DNA from: Gracilibacillus orientalis
GTDB taxonomy: Bacteria > Bacillota > Bacilli > Bacillales > Amphibacillaceae
DNA: 64,000 bases
Assembly: GCF_900114645.1 (NCBI RefSeq)
Contig: NZ_FOTR01000001.1
Location: 620,001 to 684,000 of the forward strand
Direction of reading: 5' to 3'
The notes under the pieces were generated by a model. That model did no database searches, was not told where the DNA came from, and saw only the letters and a list, made by a program, of their open reading frames with translations. Shown one piece after another: positions 32,531 through 42,153 of the stretch (the stretch's first letter is position 1; every line of letters starts with the position of its first letter). The translations under genes were made by a program, and so were the position numbers.

Positions 32531-34822
32531 TTATAACCCGTTCTCTAGTTCAATATTAGTAAAAGTCGCCGTAGTGTAGTGGATTAACTGATTAGGGTTT
32601 TGTGAGCCATCGACTGCGAAGCCGATATAAATTTTGTTGGACATGTTAATTTGTTTCTGACCGACTTCCACCCAGTTTTCTCCGTCTTCAGAGGCATAAC
32701 CTGTAATCTGATTGCCTTCCCGTTCTATTTTTAACCAATATGGAATGTCCGTATTTAAAAGTGATGGAATTCCATTCTCTTCCGGTCTGTCGTGTTCACC
32801 CGGAGCAACGATGTCAGTACCTTTCTCGTCTCTGGATGAGAAGTGGATAGCGTATAATGAATCTTGATTATCTGCTTTGATGACCGACGTACTAATCATT
32901 GCAGTTTCGGCATCCGGTGCTAGCTGATCCCTTACCATTAAACCGGAGATCGCATTATTGTTTAATTTGGTTATATCAGAAACTTTTGCGATTAAAGAAC
33001 CATCACCTTTTAATTTCTGATAAGCAAATTGGAATTCATCTGTATCTCCCATTATACGGCCGGTACCTTTTACTGTTAAGGCATTATCTTCAAGACTGGC
33101 GTTACCTTTTACTTCCACATCCCCGATATCTTTCGATTTCCATTCACCACTTTGATTTTTCGTATTTACATAAATAGGTGCGGATGTTGTCTGGGTAGCA
33201 TTACCATCTTTATCAATAGCTTTTGCAGAAACATACCAGGTCCCTTCTGGTGCATCTTCCCATGTAAAAGAGAAAGACCTTCCTGAACCTTCGCCAATTT
33301 TTTCATCATTTTGATAGTATTCCACTTTTTCAATATTTCCTTTGTTTGCCAAGTTCGCTTTAAATGTAATATCCTTACCTGCCTCATGTAAACTGTGCAT
33401 AGCTGGAGACGCTAACTCAACCTCAGGATTTGCTGGTTCATGCTCCATATCTACTAATGAATTCAGATACAGTTCCAAATTAGAATATCCTGAATCAGTA
33501 ATCTCTTTGCCATCTTCTGCATTTTCAGGATCAAGTCCATTTTCCAACTCCCATGCATCTGGCATTCCATCATGATCAGAATCTTGTGGCGCTTCCTCTG
33601 ATTTCATTTCTGGGAAACCGCCTACCTCCCACTCATTATTAATGATACGACCAGTACCATCCTTAACATCATTCACGATTCTTGCATCTACTGGATCTCG
33701 TTTCGGCAAAGTTGCACCTGCTCTTTTTAACACAAGATCATATGCTTGTTCAGCAGGTTTTACATTTAATTCGTCCTGATAGGCGACAGGATAAGGTTCA
33801 TCCCCAAACGTCACATCCTCTTTAATATCTTCTACCCCTAAATAATTATCAGCCGTTACTGCTTCATTATTATGCATCACATTACCTGCAATATAAAACC
33901 ACCCTGGTTGACCATCTCGACCAGGACTGATAATACGTTGGCTGACATTGTCATACGTTGCCGGACCTGGTTTGTAGTAGTTATTGATAATGTTATTTTG
34001 CTGGTTTTCCCCGCCATACATCGAGTTAAATCCCCAATTATAAATAACGTTATTAACGAGCTCATCATTGGCTACCGGATTAATTGTATTTCCGCTATTA
34101 CCAAGCGCGGGATTACGACTTATATGGGTTGCGATTAGATTATTACTGAACGTCGCATTGTGTCCGCCCCAGATCCCGCCATAGCCATGTCTGCCTTTTG
34201 AGTGTCCGGAGATGAGCAGGCTTTCACTAATCACACTCCATTGTACGGTTGTATTTTCATTTCGATATAAAGAAAAAGCTTCATCAATACCCCAACTTGC
34301 TGATACATGGTCAATAATCGCATCTTTTATATCCCGTCCACCAAATGCATCAAACTCTGTGTGAATATTGGCACTACCTGGACGAAATCTCATATATCTA
34401 ATCACAAGATTTTCTGAATTACTTATATTGGTACCATATCCTGCAACTGTAATACCGTCACCTGGTGCAGTCTGACCTGCAATCGTCAGGTTTTTCCTGT
34501 TAATTCCTAGTGGCTGCTCCAAATGAATGGTACCGGATACTCGGAAAACTATTGTTCGATTATCCTCACTTACCGCATCCCGTAGTGACCCTTCAATCGG
34601 CTCTTCCTCTTCACCATAGTCTTCTGTTGTTGTTACTTCATACACATCATAACCTCTACCACCTGATGTATATTTCCCCCCGCCTTCTGCTCCAGGGAAA
34701 GCTAATACTTTCTCGTCCTCAGTTGCTTCTGCGTTTACAGCATCCACTTCCATCAAAGGGACAAGTAAAATCACGATGACACCAATCAACCAGATTTGTC
34801 GCATGTTTTTCAACTTTTTCAT
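32531..34822 (-). CDS. Secreted pectate lyase (PL1-like) with Ig-like and C-terminal DUF1349-like domains
   Basis: 763 aa from ATG at 34822 (GGAGGTG upstream; ATG 34843 has none). Signal peptide about 1-32. The beta-helix (about 35-400) starts AFPGAEGGGKYTSGGRGYDV, with GSLRDAVSEDNRTIVFRVSG, AIIDHVSASWGIDEAFSLYR and NLIATHISRNPALG, as in PL1 pectate lyases; the catalytic Arg would lie in the last of these. A short Ca-binding-type DSDHDGMPDAWELENGLDPE stretch (about 420-440) is followed by an Ig-like domain and a beta-sandwich (about 570-760) that may bind polysaccharide. It cleaves pectin outside the cell by beta-elimination. Upstream lies its likely AraC regulator. Confidence 0.88.
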   Translation of the reverse strand: MKKLKNMRQIWLIGVIVILLVPLMEVDAVNAEATEDEKVLAFPGAEGGGKYTSGGRGYDVYEVTTTEDYGEEEEPIEGSLRDAVSEDNRTIVFRVSGTIHLEQPLGINRKNLTIAGQTAPGDGITVAGYGTNISNSENLVIRYMRFRPGSANIHTEFDAFGGRDIKDAIIDHVSASWGIDEAFSLYRNENTTVQWSVISESLLISGHSKGRHGYGGIWGGHNATFSNNLIATHISRNPALGNSGNTINPVANDELVNNVIYNWGFNSMYGGENQQNNIINNYYKPGPATYDNVSQRIISPGRDGQPGWFYIAGNVMHNNEAVTADNYLGVEDIKEDVTFGDEPYPVAYQDELNVKPAEQAYDLVLKRAGATLPKRDPVDARIVNDVKDGTGRIINNEWEVGGFPEMKSEEAPQDSDHDGMPDAWELENGLDPENAEDGKEITDSGYSNLELYLNSLVDMEHEPANPEVELASPAMHSLHEAGKDITFKANLANKGNIEKVEYYQNDEKIGEGSGRSFSFTWEDAPEGTWYVSAKAIDKDGNATQTTSAPIYVNTKNQSGEWKSKDIGDVEVKGNASLEDNALTVKGTGRIMGDTDEFQFAYQKLKGDGSLIAKVSDITKLNNNAISGLMVRDQLAPDAETAMISTSVIKADNQDSLYAIHFSSRDEKGTDIVAPGEHDRPEENGIPSLLNTDIPYWLKIEREGNQITGYASEDGENWVEVGQKQINMSNKIYIGFAVDGSQNPNQLIHYTTATFTNIELENGL

Positions 34823-34882
34823 TCCACTATTCACCTCCATCATTTATTAGTTTAATTTTACCAATTGATAGATTACATTTTT

Positions 34883-35749
34883 TTACGCCTTGATAGTAAA
34901 ACGCTTACAATTTTCTACTTCCTGTTCTCGATAGTTATTCGGTGACATACCAGTGAATTTCTTAAAAATTCTCCAGAAGTGGACATGATTGGTGTAACCG
35001 ACTTTCTTTGTAATTTGATTGATTTTTAAATTAGTTTCCGTTAGTAATCTCTTCGCTTCCGTAATACGCACCGCATTCATGTATTCTGTGAAGCTACATC
35101 CAATAGATTGCTTGAATAACTTACTTATCGATTGCTCATGGAGAAAAAACTTGTCAGCAAGGATCGACAACGTGATGTCTTGATGGAAACGTTCATTTAT
35201 ATACGTAATCATACCATCTATTAATTCATGTTGATTACAAGTAGCCTTTGAATATTCCGACATGGACGTATGACTACAGATCAGACGTTTACATTCAATT
35301 AAAAATTGTGACAGGAGTAACTGTAAGTAACGATCACCACCAGTATTATCCATATGATATTCTTCTAACATTTTTTCTAGTATCATTTGAAATGTGGTCG
35401 GATTCTTAACTGAGAGCATAAGAGGGCCTCTTTTAAACAAAGTAGAAAGGAGGATTTGATCATCTTCCAAAAGGAAACAATCTCGGAAATTCAGAACAAT
35501 TCGCTGATATTTATGATCATTGACGATCGTTTTATGTAGGATATTTTTATCAATCAGCATAATCGTATCTTTTATTGCTACAAATTTCTCACCGTTTATC
35601 AGGAAAACTTTCTCCCCTTCAAGTAAATAGAAAATCTCATAATCCTGATGAAGATGATAATTCTTCATATCGCGACTATTCTCATAACCACGGGAATAAT
35701 CGATGTAAAAAGACCGGTTTCTTAAAGATACATTTACCTTCTCTGCCAA
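34883..35749 (-). CDS. AraC-family regulator
   Basis: 288 aa from TTG at 35749, fixed by GGAGGAGGGATAGTT. N-terminal cupin-like sensor (HQDYEIFYLLEGEKVFLING) and C-terminal double helix-turn-helix (TLSILADKFFLHEQSISKLF; INQITKKVGYTNHVHFWRIF; FTGMSPNNYRE). Lies between the pectate lyase (60 bp downstream) and an oligosaccharide-binding protein upstream, same strand; it likely activates one or both in response to pectin fragments. Confidence 0.9.
   Translation of the reverse strand: MAEKVNVSLRNRSFYIDYSRGYENSRDMKNYHLHQDYEIFYLLEGEKVFLINGEKFVAIKDTIMLIDKNILHKTIVNDHKYQRIVLNFRDCFLLEDDQILLSTLFKRGPLMLSVKNPTTFQMILEKMLEEYHMDNTGGDRYLQLLLSQFLIECKRLICSHTSMSEYSKATCNQHELIDGMITYINERFHQDITLSILADKFFLHEQSISKLFKQSIGCSFTEYMNAVRITEAKRLLTETNLKINQITKKVGYTNHVHFWRIFKKFTGMSPNNYREQEVENCKRFTIKA
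34896..34909. promoter_or_regulatory. Possible CcpA cre site upstream of the pectate lyase
   Basis: On the minus strand TGTAAGCGTTTTAC, matching TGWNANCGNTNWCA except for the last two bases. It sits inside the last codons of the AraC gene, about 75 bp before the lyase start, so it may be a chance coding match. Confidence 0.3.
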
Positions 35750-35870
35750 AACTATCCCTCCTCCAATTTTTCGGAAAGTAATTTCAGCATACCGAATTCC
35801 CACTCATATAGAAAGTGCAATAATACCTATGCCTAAGTAATTAATCCAATCAGAAAGACAAGGAAAATAT

Positions 35871-35894
35871 CCCGCTTATTCTAATTAAAGCGGG
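35871..35894 (-). terminator. Hairpin after the binding-protein gene
   Basis: CCCGCTT (35871-35877) / AAGCGGG (35888-35894); on the minus strand followed by ATATTTTCC. Weak terminator or stability hairpin between the binding protein and araC. Confidence 0.65.
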
Positions 35895-35911
35895 ACATTA
35901 AACTCATATAG

Positions 35912-37405
35912 TTACTCATTATATTCCTTAATCACGTCATTTCCTCCAGCCTCTTTCCACTTTTCAATTGCTTCGTCAAATCCTTTTTCATCAATTTCTC
36001 CCAAGATGTATTGATACGTAGCATCTTCGATAATTTGTTGTAATGAAGCAGCATTTTGATTGTACGTTTCAGAGTCCAGCCCGATTGTGAGATCATTGAC
36101 AACATAGTTATCATTATCTTTGTATAATTTATTTGCTTTAGTGGCTGGCTCATAGTCGAAATAAGATTCATATCTGCCATTGGTAAGTGGTTCACCAATC
36201 TCAAATGGCGTATATGGCTTAATTTCGATATCAAATTTGTTCTGGTCAATTACTTTTGCCTGGTCATCCACTACTTCATAATGTACTCCTTCCTGTCCCC
36301 AAATGAGTAAATTAGCACCTTCTTCTGACATTAAATAATCAAAGAATTGAAGTACACTTTTCAGTTCATCTTCAGATTTTATGGAAGACTTTGGAAACAG
36401 GATAAGACTGCCATATCCAGGTATAGCACGGACGCCAAACTCCCCGTCTGGTCCTTCGATATAATTGTGTACATCAAATTCCACATCTGGATTGATGACC
36501 TTTGCATCCTGGTAAATGCCATGCACATCTTGCATGGATCCAATGTAAGCGCCTGCTGTTCCATTTTTCATCATTTCCTGTTGATCTGTCTTACTAGTTA
36601 CCGGTGCATCTTTGTTCATATATCCATTGCTATGCAAATCTCTAAAGAAGTCCAATGTCTCTTTATATTCTGGAAACATAAATTCAGGTAACAACTGACC
36701 ATCTTGTTCGCCCCATTTATTAGGTCCTCCAAGCCAGCTAGAAACCGTAACAAATGTTCCTAAATTCCCTCTATCCGTGAGACCAATTGTGTCATCTTCT
36801 CCATTACCATCCGGATCATCTTCCGTAAAAGCACGCAACATGTCATAAAATTCATTTGTAGTAGTAGGTGTGTCGATTCCTAAGTTGTCGGCCCAATCCT
36901 TTCTGTAAATAAGTCCTGAACGTGACAATGGACGCCCCATATATAAAGAGTATAATTTATTGTCCACTTTGGAGTTTTCCAATGTACTTTCTCGGAGCTT
37001 ACTTAAATTTTCAAACTCCTCTAAGTACGGACCAATCTCCCAAAACTGTTCATCTCTAATTGCATCTTTAAATTGCGTAAATTGTTCTGTTTTGACTAGA
37101 ACGGCGTGAGGTAACGAATTGGTGGAAAAAGCGGTGTTCACTCGTTCTTCATAGTTACCGTCTGGAATCCACTGAATCTCAAGTGCTGTATTCGTTTTTT
37201 CTTCTAGTAACTTCTCTAATTTATCTTGAGGTACCTCTGGTGTGTGGAGATTCAACATAATAGACAGTTCAAATGGTTCATCTGAATTGTTTGACTCATT
37301 ACCATCAGAATTATTTTGTTCCTCTTTTGAAGTACTGTCATCACTACACGCTATTATAAATAAAAAGATGAATGATACCAGCAAAAGCATAATTAACTTT
37401 CTCAT
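35912..37405 (-). CDS. Oligosaccharide-binding lipoprotein (LplA/YtcQ type) without nearby permeases
   Basis: 497 aa; GGAGAGGATAGTGGAAT precedes the ATG. Lipobox FIIAC (Cys about residue 20), acidic linker, and a large binding fold (FELSIMLNLHTPEVPQDKLE, RSGLIYRKDWADNLGIDTP with a DDPDGNGEDDTIGLT calcium-like loop, AIPGYGSLILFPKSS). LplA-type receptors usually sit beside LplB and LplC permeases; none is next to this gene, so it must borrow distant permeases or is an orphan. Context (pectate lyase, AraC) suggests oligogalacturonides. Confidence 0.88.
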   Translation of the reverse strand: MRKLIMLLLVSFIFLFIIACSDDSTSKEEQNNSDGNESNNSDEPFELSIMLNLHTPEVPQDKLEKLLEEKTNTALEIQWIPDGNYEERVNTAFSTNSLPHAVLVKTEQFTQFKDAIRDEQFWEIGPYLEEFENLSKLRESTLENSKVDNKLYSLYMGRPLSRSGLIYRKDWADNLGIDTPTTTNEFYDMLRAFTEDDPDGNGEDDTIGLTDRGNLGTFVTVSSWLGGPNKWGEQDGQLLPEFMFPEYKETLDFFRDLHSNGYMNKDAPVTSKTDQQEMMKNGTAGAYIGSMQDVHGIYQDAKVINPDVEFDVHNYIEGPDGEFGVRAIPGYGSLILFPKSSIKSEDELKSVLQFFDYLMSEEGANLLIWGQEGVHYEVVDDQAKVIDQNKFDIEIKPYTPFEIGEPLTNGRYESYFDYEPATKANKLYKDNDNYVVNDLTIGLDSETYNQNAASLQQIIEDATYQYILGEIDEKGFDEAIEKWKEAGGNDVIKEYNE

Positions 37406-37729
37406 ATTCCACTATCCTCTCCTATTTTGAATAAAGACTTCTATCCATTTGATTAACCCCGTGACACAAAATCTTGTGATGCAATTGACTACTCCCCTTT
37501 CCAATATCTCTTTGCAGTACTCTTGTTCCATTTAATATTGTTATTACTTTTATTTTACTAATTAAGAGGTTACATAATTTTATACTTTCATCGTATTTCG
37601 CTTACATTTCTAAATTTCTTTTTAAATTTTTAATAAAAATGATATAAATGAAGTGAATTGACATAATAATTATCTTATAATAGTATACCAATATATCATT
37701 TAATAACTATAAGATGGAGGGAAAAGAAC
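37406..37729. promoter_or_regulatory. Divergent promoter region of the binding protein and GH38 genes
   Basis: AT-rich. TTGACA at about 37656 with several possible -10 boxes (TATAAT, TATACC) points to GH38. TTGGTATACTATTATAA on the minus strand near 37680-37695 shares the TTGGTAT half-site with the palindrome before the GntR gene. A weak cre half-site, TGTAAGCG on the minus strand, lies near 37600. GGAGGG precedes the GH38 ATG. Confidence 0.4.
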
Positions 37730-40700
37730 ATGTTTTGGACTGTTGAAAAACTAGACAAACAAGTAAGTGAATTACAACCTTATCGATACCGGAATATTAA
37801 AGCAATTACATCGTTTAACTGCCTATTAGATGAAGAAGGAAAAGTCGGAGAACGTCCTCCTGCTAATACAAATGATTGGCAAACCATAAACATTAATGAC
37901 AAATGGGAAGGAAGAGATAAATACCTTTGGTTAAAAACAGATATCACTATCCCAAAAACCTGGAAAGATGCCAAAATAATTGGTGTTTTTGACTTTGGAA
38001 AAACTGGTGGAGGTCATAACTCTGGATTCGAATCGTTACTATATGTGAATGATCAGCCCTACCAAGGAGTGGATTCCAATCATCAAGAAGTATTTTTTAA
38101 CCCACAACTAGCTGGCGATGACGTTACACTTTGCTTTCGTCTCTGGTCAGGGCTTGAAGGTGGTGGCCAGCCTACCATTCAGGAGCATCAGTTAAAAACT
38201 GCATTTCTAGCATGCTTAGATCCAAGATTAGATGATTTGTATTTTACGTCAAAAGCAACGATAGAAACCGTGAAATACTTAGAGCAAAATCAACCAGAAA
38301 GAGTAGAATTATTAAAGGCATTGGATATGTCTTTTCGTGAAATTGATTGGTCTAGTAATAATGAAAACGATTTCTACCAATCTACTTATCTTGCCTTATC
38401 TGTTTTAAAAGACAGACTAGAACAAATTCCAAATCACTATCCGGTAACCGTTAATGCCATAGGTCATACACATATAGACGTCGCTTGGTTATGGCGCTTA
38501 AAACATACTCGGGAGAAAGTGGCACGTTCTTTTTCTACTGTATTACGTTTAATGGAGCAATACCCAGACTATATCTTTTTGCAAACACAACCACAATTAT
38601 ATGAATATATAAAACACGACTATCCTGACATTTACCAACAAATGAAAACACGAATAAAAGAAGGACGCTGGGAGCCCGAAGGTGGTATGTGGCTAGAAGC
38701 GGACTGTAATTTAACGTCTGGGGAATCATTAGTTAGACAGCTTTTACACGGCACAAGATTTTTTAAAGAGGAATTCGGAAAAGACTGTGAATATTTATGG
38801 CTACCTGATGTATTTGGCTATAGCTGGGCATTACCACAAATATTGAAAAAATCGGGAATCCATACATTTATGACAACGAAAATAAGTTGGAGCCAGTACA
38901 ATAAGATGCCGCATGATACATTCAAGTGGCGAGGTATTGACGGAACAGAAATTTTAACCCACTTTATTACAACGCCTGAAGATGATCGTTGGTTTTACAC
39001 GTATAATGGAAAAATTAATCCTAAATCGGTGAAAGGTATATGGGAAGCATATCGAGACAAAGACGTAAACAACGAATTGATTTTATCTTATGGTTATGGT
39101 GATGGCGGTGGTGGTGTAAACCGTGAAATGCTGGAAATGATAGACCGATTAGATAAAATGCCTGGTTTACCGAATATCAAAACTGGCAGAGCTGATGACT
39201 ATTTCAGAAAACTGCATGAAACGGTTGAAAATACAGATCAATATGTTCACACATGGGACGGAGAATTATACTTAGAATACCACCGTGGAACCTATACAAG
39301 CCAAGCCTATAATAAACGAATGAACCGTAAGATGGAATTGTTATTAAGAGAAGCAGAGTGGATAAACGTTTTTCATTCGGTTATAAATCAAGATTGGGAA
39401 CAATATCCTCAAGCTAAGCTTAATGACAGTTGGAAGATTGTTTTAAGAAATCAGTTCCATGATATTATCCCTGGTTCATCGATAAGAGAAGTATACGAAG
39501 ATAGCTACCAGGAGTATAATGAAGCTTATCAACTGGCACAAGAAGCTCATGATCAGGCATCTACTCGTCTGGTAGATAACCAACTCGATTTTTATACCGT
39601 TACGAACTCTGCATCCTTTATGAGAACTGATCTGGTCGAAATAACAAACCAAGAAGATGAGCTTCAATGGTATGACTATCAAGGAGAAAAGTTGGAATCT
39701 CAAAAAACAAAGGATGGCAACTGGATGGTGAAGGTAAATGACGTTCCCGCGTTAGGCAGTAAATCTATTTATGCCAAAAGGGAGAAAGACGTGTCATCTG
39801 CTGTCTTTTCCTATACTAGTGATAAACTATCAACACCTTTATTGGAAATCGCATGGAATGAAAATGGCCAACTCACCAAAATATTTGATAAAAAGGCAAA
39901 AAGAGATGTCCTCCCTTCCCAAGCGAAAGCCAATATCTTTCAAGTGTTTGAGGATAAGCCAATGCTATTTGATGCATGGGATATCGACATCTATTATCAA
40001 CAAAAAATGAAAGAGATACAGAAGTTAATCTCTGTAGAGTTAATAGAAGATGGACCAATTCGATCTATTGTGCAATTTCAATGGGAATATGCTAATTCGA
40101 CCATCAAACAGAATATGGTCGTCTATAGTGAAAATCCGCGTATTGATTTTGAGACATATATCGATTGGCATGAACGAGAGCAACTATTAAAAGCTGCATT
40201 TCCGGTCGATGTACGATCAACAGAAGCTACTTATGATATACAATACGGAAATGTTACACGCCCAACCCATTGGAATACAAGCTGGGATCTTGCCCGTTTT
40301 GAAACCGTTGGACATCAATGGGCAGATTTATCCGAAACAGGATATGGAGTCAGCTTACTAAATGACAGTAAATATGGTTACGATATCAAAGATAACATCA
40401 TGAGACTAACACTATTGAAAAGCTCTACAGATCCTGATGTCAAGCAGGATCAAGGCGAGCATTATTTTCAATATGCCATTTACCCGCATCAAGGAGACTG
40501 GCGAAATGCGAAAACAGTTCAACAAGCATGGAACCTGAATAATCCACTCGTTGCTGTCGAGGGGAAGATGGATAACAAATCCTTATTTTCGATGGATACT
40601 GATCACGTCATGATTGATGCTGTGAAAAAAGCAGAAGACGACAATAAAATCATTGTTAGACTGCATGAATTTACAGGAGCCAGAGAAACGATTCATATCA

Positions 40701-40840
40701 ACAGTGATTTCCCTATTCATTCCTGGCAAGAGTGTAATTTATTAGAGGAACCAATATCAGAAAAAGTGAAAGATGAACCATTGTATTTCACTATACATCC
40801 ATATGAAATCAAAGCATTCATTATTGAACTAAAAAGTTAA
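37730..40840 (+). CDS. GH38 alpha-mannosidase
   Basis: 1036 aa, no signal peptide. An N-terminal beta domain (about 1-235) is followed by the GH38 barrel beginning at NAIGHTHIDVAWLWR, whose His and Asp (about 248 and 250) bind zinc. The nucleophile is Asp in LEADCNLTSGES (about 325) after GRWEPEGGMW, and there is a FHDIIPGSSI motif (about 577). The C-terminal beta domains span about 660-1036. It hydrolyses alpha-mannosides in the cytosol, from plant N-glycans, mannans or mannosylglycerate-like solutes. It is followed by a GntR/LacI hybrid regulator on the same strand, probably its controller. Confidence 0.93.
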   Translation: MFWTVEKLDKQVSELQPYRYRNIKAITSFNCLLDEEGKVGERPPANTNDWQTININDKWEGRDKYLWLKTDITIPKTWKDAKIIGVFDFGKTGGGHNSGFESLLYVNDQPYQGVDSNHQEVFFNPQLAGDDVTLCFRLWSGLEGGGQPTIQEHQLKTAFLACLDPRLDDLYFTSKATIETVKYLEQNQPERVELLKALDMSFREIDWSSNNENDFYQSTYLALSVLKDRLEQIPNHYPVTVNAIGHTHIDVAWLWRLKHTREKVARSFSTVLRLMEQYPDYIFLQTQPQLYEYIKHDYPDIYQQMKTRIKEGRWEPEGGMWLEADCNLTSGESLVRQLLHGTRFFKEEFGKDCEYLWLPDVFGYSWALPQILKKSGIHTFMTTKISWSQYNKMPHDTFKWRGIDGTEILTHFITTPEDDRWFYTYNGKINPKSVKGIWEAYRDKDVNNELILSYGYGDGGGGVNREMLEMIDRLDKMPGLPNIKTGRADDYFRKLHETVENTDQYVHTWDGELYLEYHRGTYTSQAYNKRMNRKMELLLREAEWINVFHSVINQDWEQYPQAKLNDSWKIVLRNQFHDIIPGSSIREVYEDSYQEYNEAYQLAQEAHDQASTRLVDNQLDFYTVTNSASFMRTDLVEITNQEDELQWYDYQGEKLESQKTKDGNWMVKVNDVPALGSKSIYAKREKDVSSAVFSYTSDKLSTPLLEIAWNENGQLTKIFDKKAKRDVLPSQAKANIFQVFEDKPMLFDAWDIDIYYQQKMKEIQKLISVELIEDGPIRSIVQFQWEYANSTIKQNMVVYSENPRIDFETYIDWHEREQLLKAAFPVDVRSTEATYDIQYGNVTRPTHWNTSWDLARFETVGHQWADLSETGYGVSLLNDSKYGYDIKDNIMRLTLLKSSTDPDVKQDQGEHYFQYAIYPHQGDWRNAKTVQQAWNLNNPLVAVEGKMDNKSLFSMDTDHVMIDAVKKAEDDNKIIVRLHEFTGARETIHINSDFPIHSWQECNLLEEPISEKVKDEPLYFTIHPYEIKAFIIELKS

Positions 40841-40867
40841 TTAGATTGTTTTTCCAGACCTTTTTGG

Positions 40868-40890
40868 TATGATTAATATATATAATCATA
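40868..40890. promoter_or_regulatory. Probable operator of the GntR/LacI regulator
   Basis: Palindrome with arms TATGATTA (40868-40875) and TAATCATA (40883-40890) about 32 bp before the regulator start; preceded by TTGG, as at the GH38 promoter region. Confidence 0.5.
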
Positions 40891-40921
40891 TCAACTAGGT
40901 CTTAATGAAGGAGTATGCACA

Positions 40922-42043
40922 ATGGAAGCACTGTATCAACAAGTATATCAATCCATAAAAGCTGATATCACAAACGGCAAATTCCAAGTAGGAGACCGTA
41001 TCCCATCAGAGAAGGAATTATCTGAAAAATTCCAGGTCAGTAGAATTACCAGTAAAAAAGCACTAGAGATATTAATGAATGAAGGATATGTATATCGACA
41101 ACGAGGACGAGGAACTTTCGTGGATGAATTCTCCACTAATCAAAAAAAGCAGCCATCTGATACCAAAAAGCCTCTATTCGGACTAATTGTGACGTCTCTT
41201 GATGCAAGTTTCGGAAATAATTTGGTAACAGCACTAACCGATGATACCGATGAAGGATTTTTCATCATTTTAAAAATATCTTTAGGGCTACCAGATAAAG
41301 AAGAACAATTAATGCAGGAGTTAATGGAATTAGGAGTAGACGGAATGATTGTAGCTCCAGCACATTCCGATCATTACAGTTCAGAAATATTAAAAATGGT
41401 TGTGAATAAATTTCCACTTGTTTTAATCGACAGATCCATAAAGGGAATCGGCGTAACCTCTGTTTCAACTGACAATCAAGAAGCTGCACAAACAGGTGTT
41501 AACTATTTATTTGAAATCGGTCATAAACATATTTCCGTACTTATGCCGTCTAACTATGAAACAACAACTATTGAAGACCGTATTGCTGGCATTGTACATG
41601 CATATGCAGAAAAAAATGTGATGGTAAATAAAAGTCAATGGCATGCTGATATTCACAGTACTTTGCCTTATCCGCTAGCTTCTAAAGAAGAAGATATTGA
41701 AAGGATTAAAAAACATATTCAAAAACACCCAGAAATAACCGCTATTTTTGCCTTAGAATATAACATTGCGTTATTAGCCAAAAAAGCCATAGAAGATTTA
41801 AATTTGAACGTTCCAGAAGATATATCTATTATTTGCTTTGATAGTCCACCTTATAATGACCTAGAATTAAACTTTACACATTTAAAACAAAATGAAAAAG
41901 AATTAGGACAAAAAACAATCAAACGACTAATGGATATGTACAAAGGGGAACTCCAAATCAAGAAGGATGAAATTAGCGCTACTCTTGTTGAAGGAGAGAC
42001 ACCTCGTACTCTTAAGCTATCCAAACAAAAAGAGGGACATTAA
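40922..42043 (+). CDS. GntR/LacI hybrid transcriptional regulator (AraR type)
   Basis: 373 aa, GAAGGAG upstream. N-terminal GntR winged helix (QVGDRIPSEKELSEKFQVSR, YVYRQRGRGTFV, about 1-70) and a C-terminal LacI-type sugar-sensing domain (about 85-365, PLFGLIVTSLDASFGNN, GVDGMIVAPAHSDHYSS, ISIICFDSPP). The same architecture as AraR of B. subtilis, but the sensor probably binds a mannose-derived ligand here given GH38 next door. Probably a repressor relieved by the sugar, acting on itself and GH38. Confidence 0.9.
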   Translation: MEALYQQVYQSIKADITNGKFQVGDRIPSEKELSEKFQVSRITSKKALEILMNEGYVYRQRGRGTFVDEFSTNQKKQPSDTKKPLFGLIVTSLDASFGNNLVTALTDDTDEGFFIILKISLGLPDKEEQLMQELMELGVDGMIVAPAHSDHYSSEILKMVVNKFPLVLIDRSIKGIGVTSVSTDNQEAAQTGVNYLFEIGHKHISVLMPSNYETTTIEDRIAGIVHAYAEKNVMVNKSQWHADIHSTLPYPLASKEEDIERIKKHIQKHPEITAIFALEYNIALLAKKAIEDLNLNVPEDISIICFDSPPYNDLELNFTHLKQNEKELGQKTIKRLMDMYKGELQIKKDEISATLVEGETPRTLKLSKQKEGH

Positions 42044-42058
42044 TATGTCTCTCTTTCT
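42028..42058 (+). terminator. Terminator overlapping the GntR/LacI gene end
   Basis: AAAGAGGGACAT / ATGTCTCTCTTT with one mismatch, covering the stop codon at 42041-42043. Confidence 0.7.
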
Positions 42059-42153
42059 GTATGAAATCTCCAATACCTCCTCATTCGGAACATATTCGTC
42101 ATCAAAAAATATAATAATATGAATTTATTTTTTGTAATGAGGAGTGCTATGGT

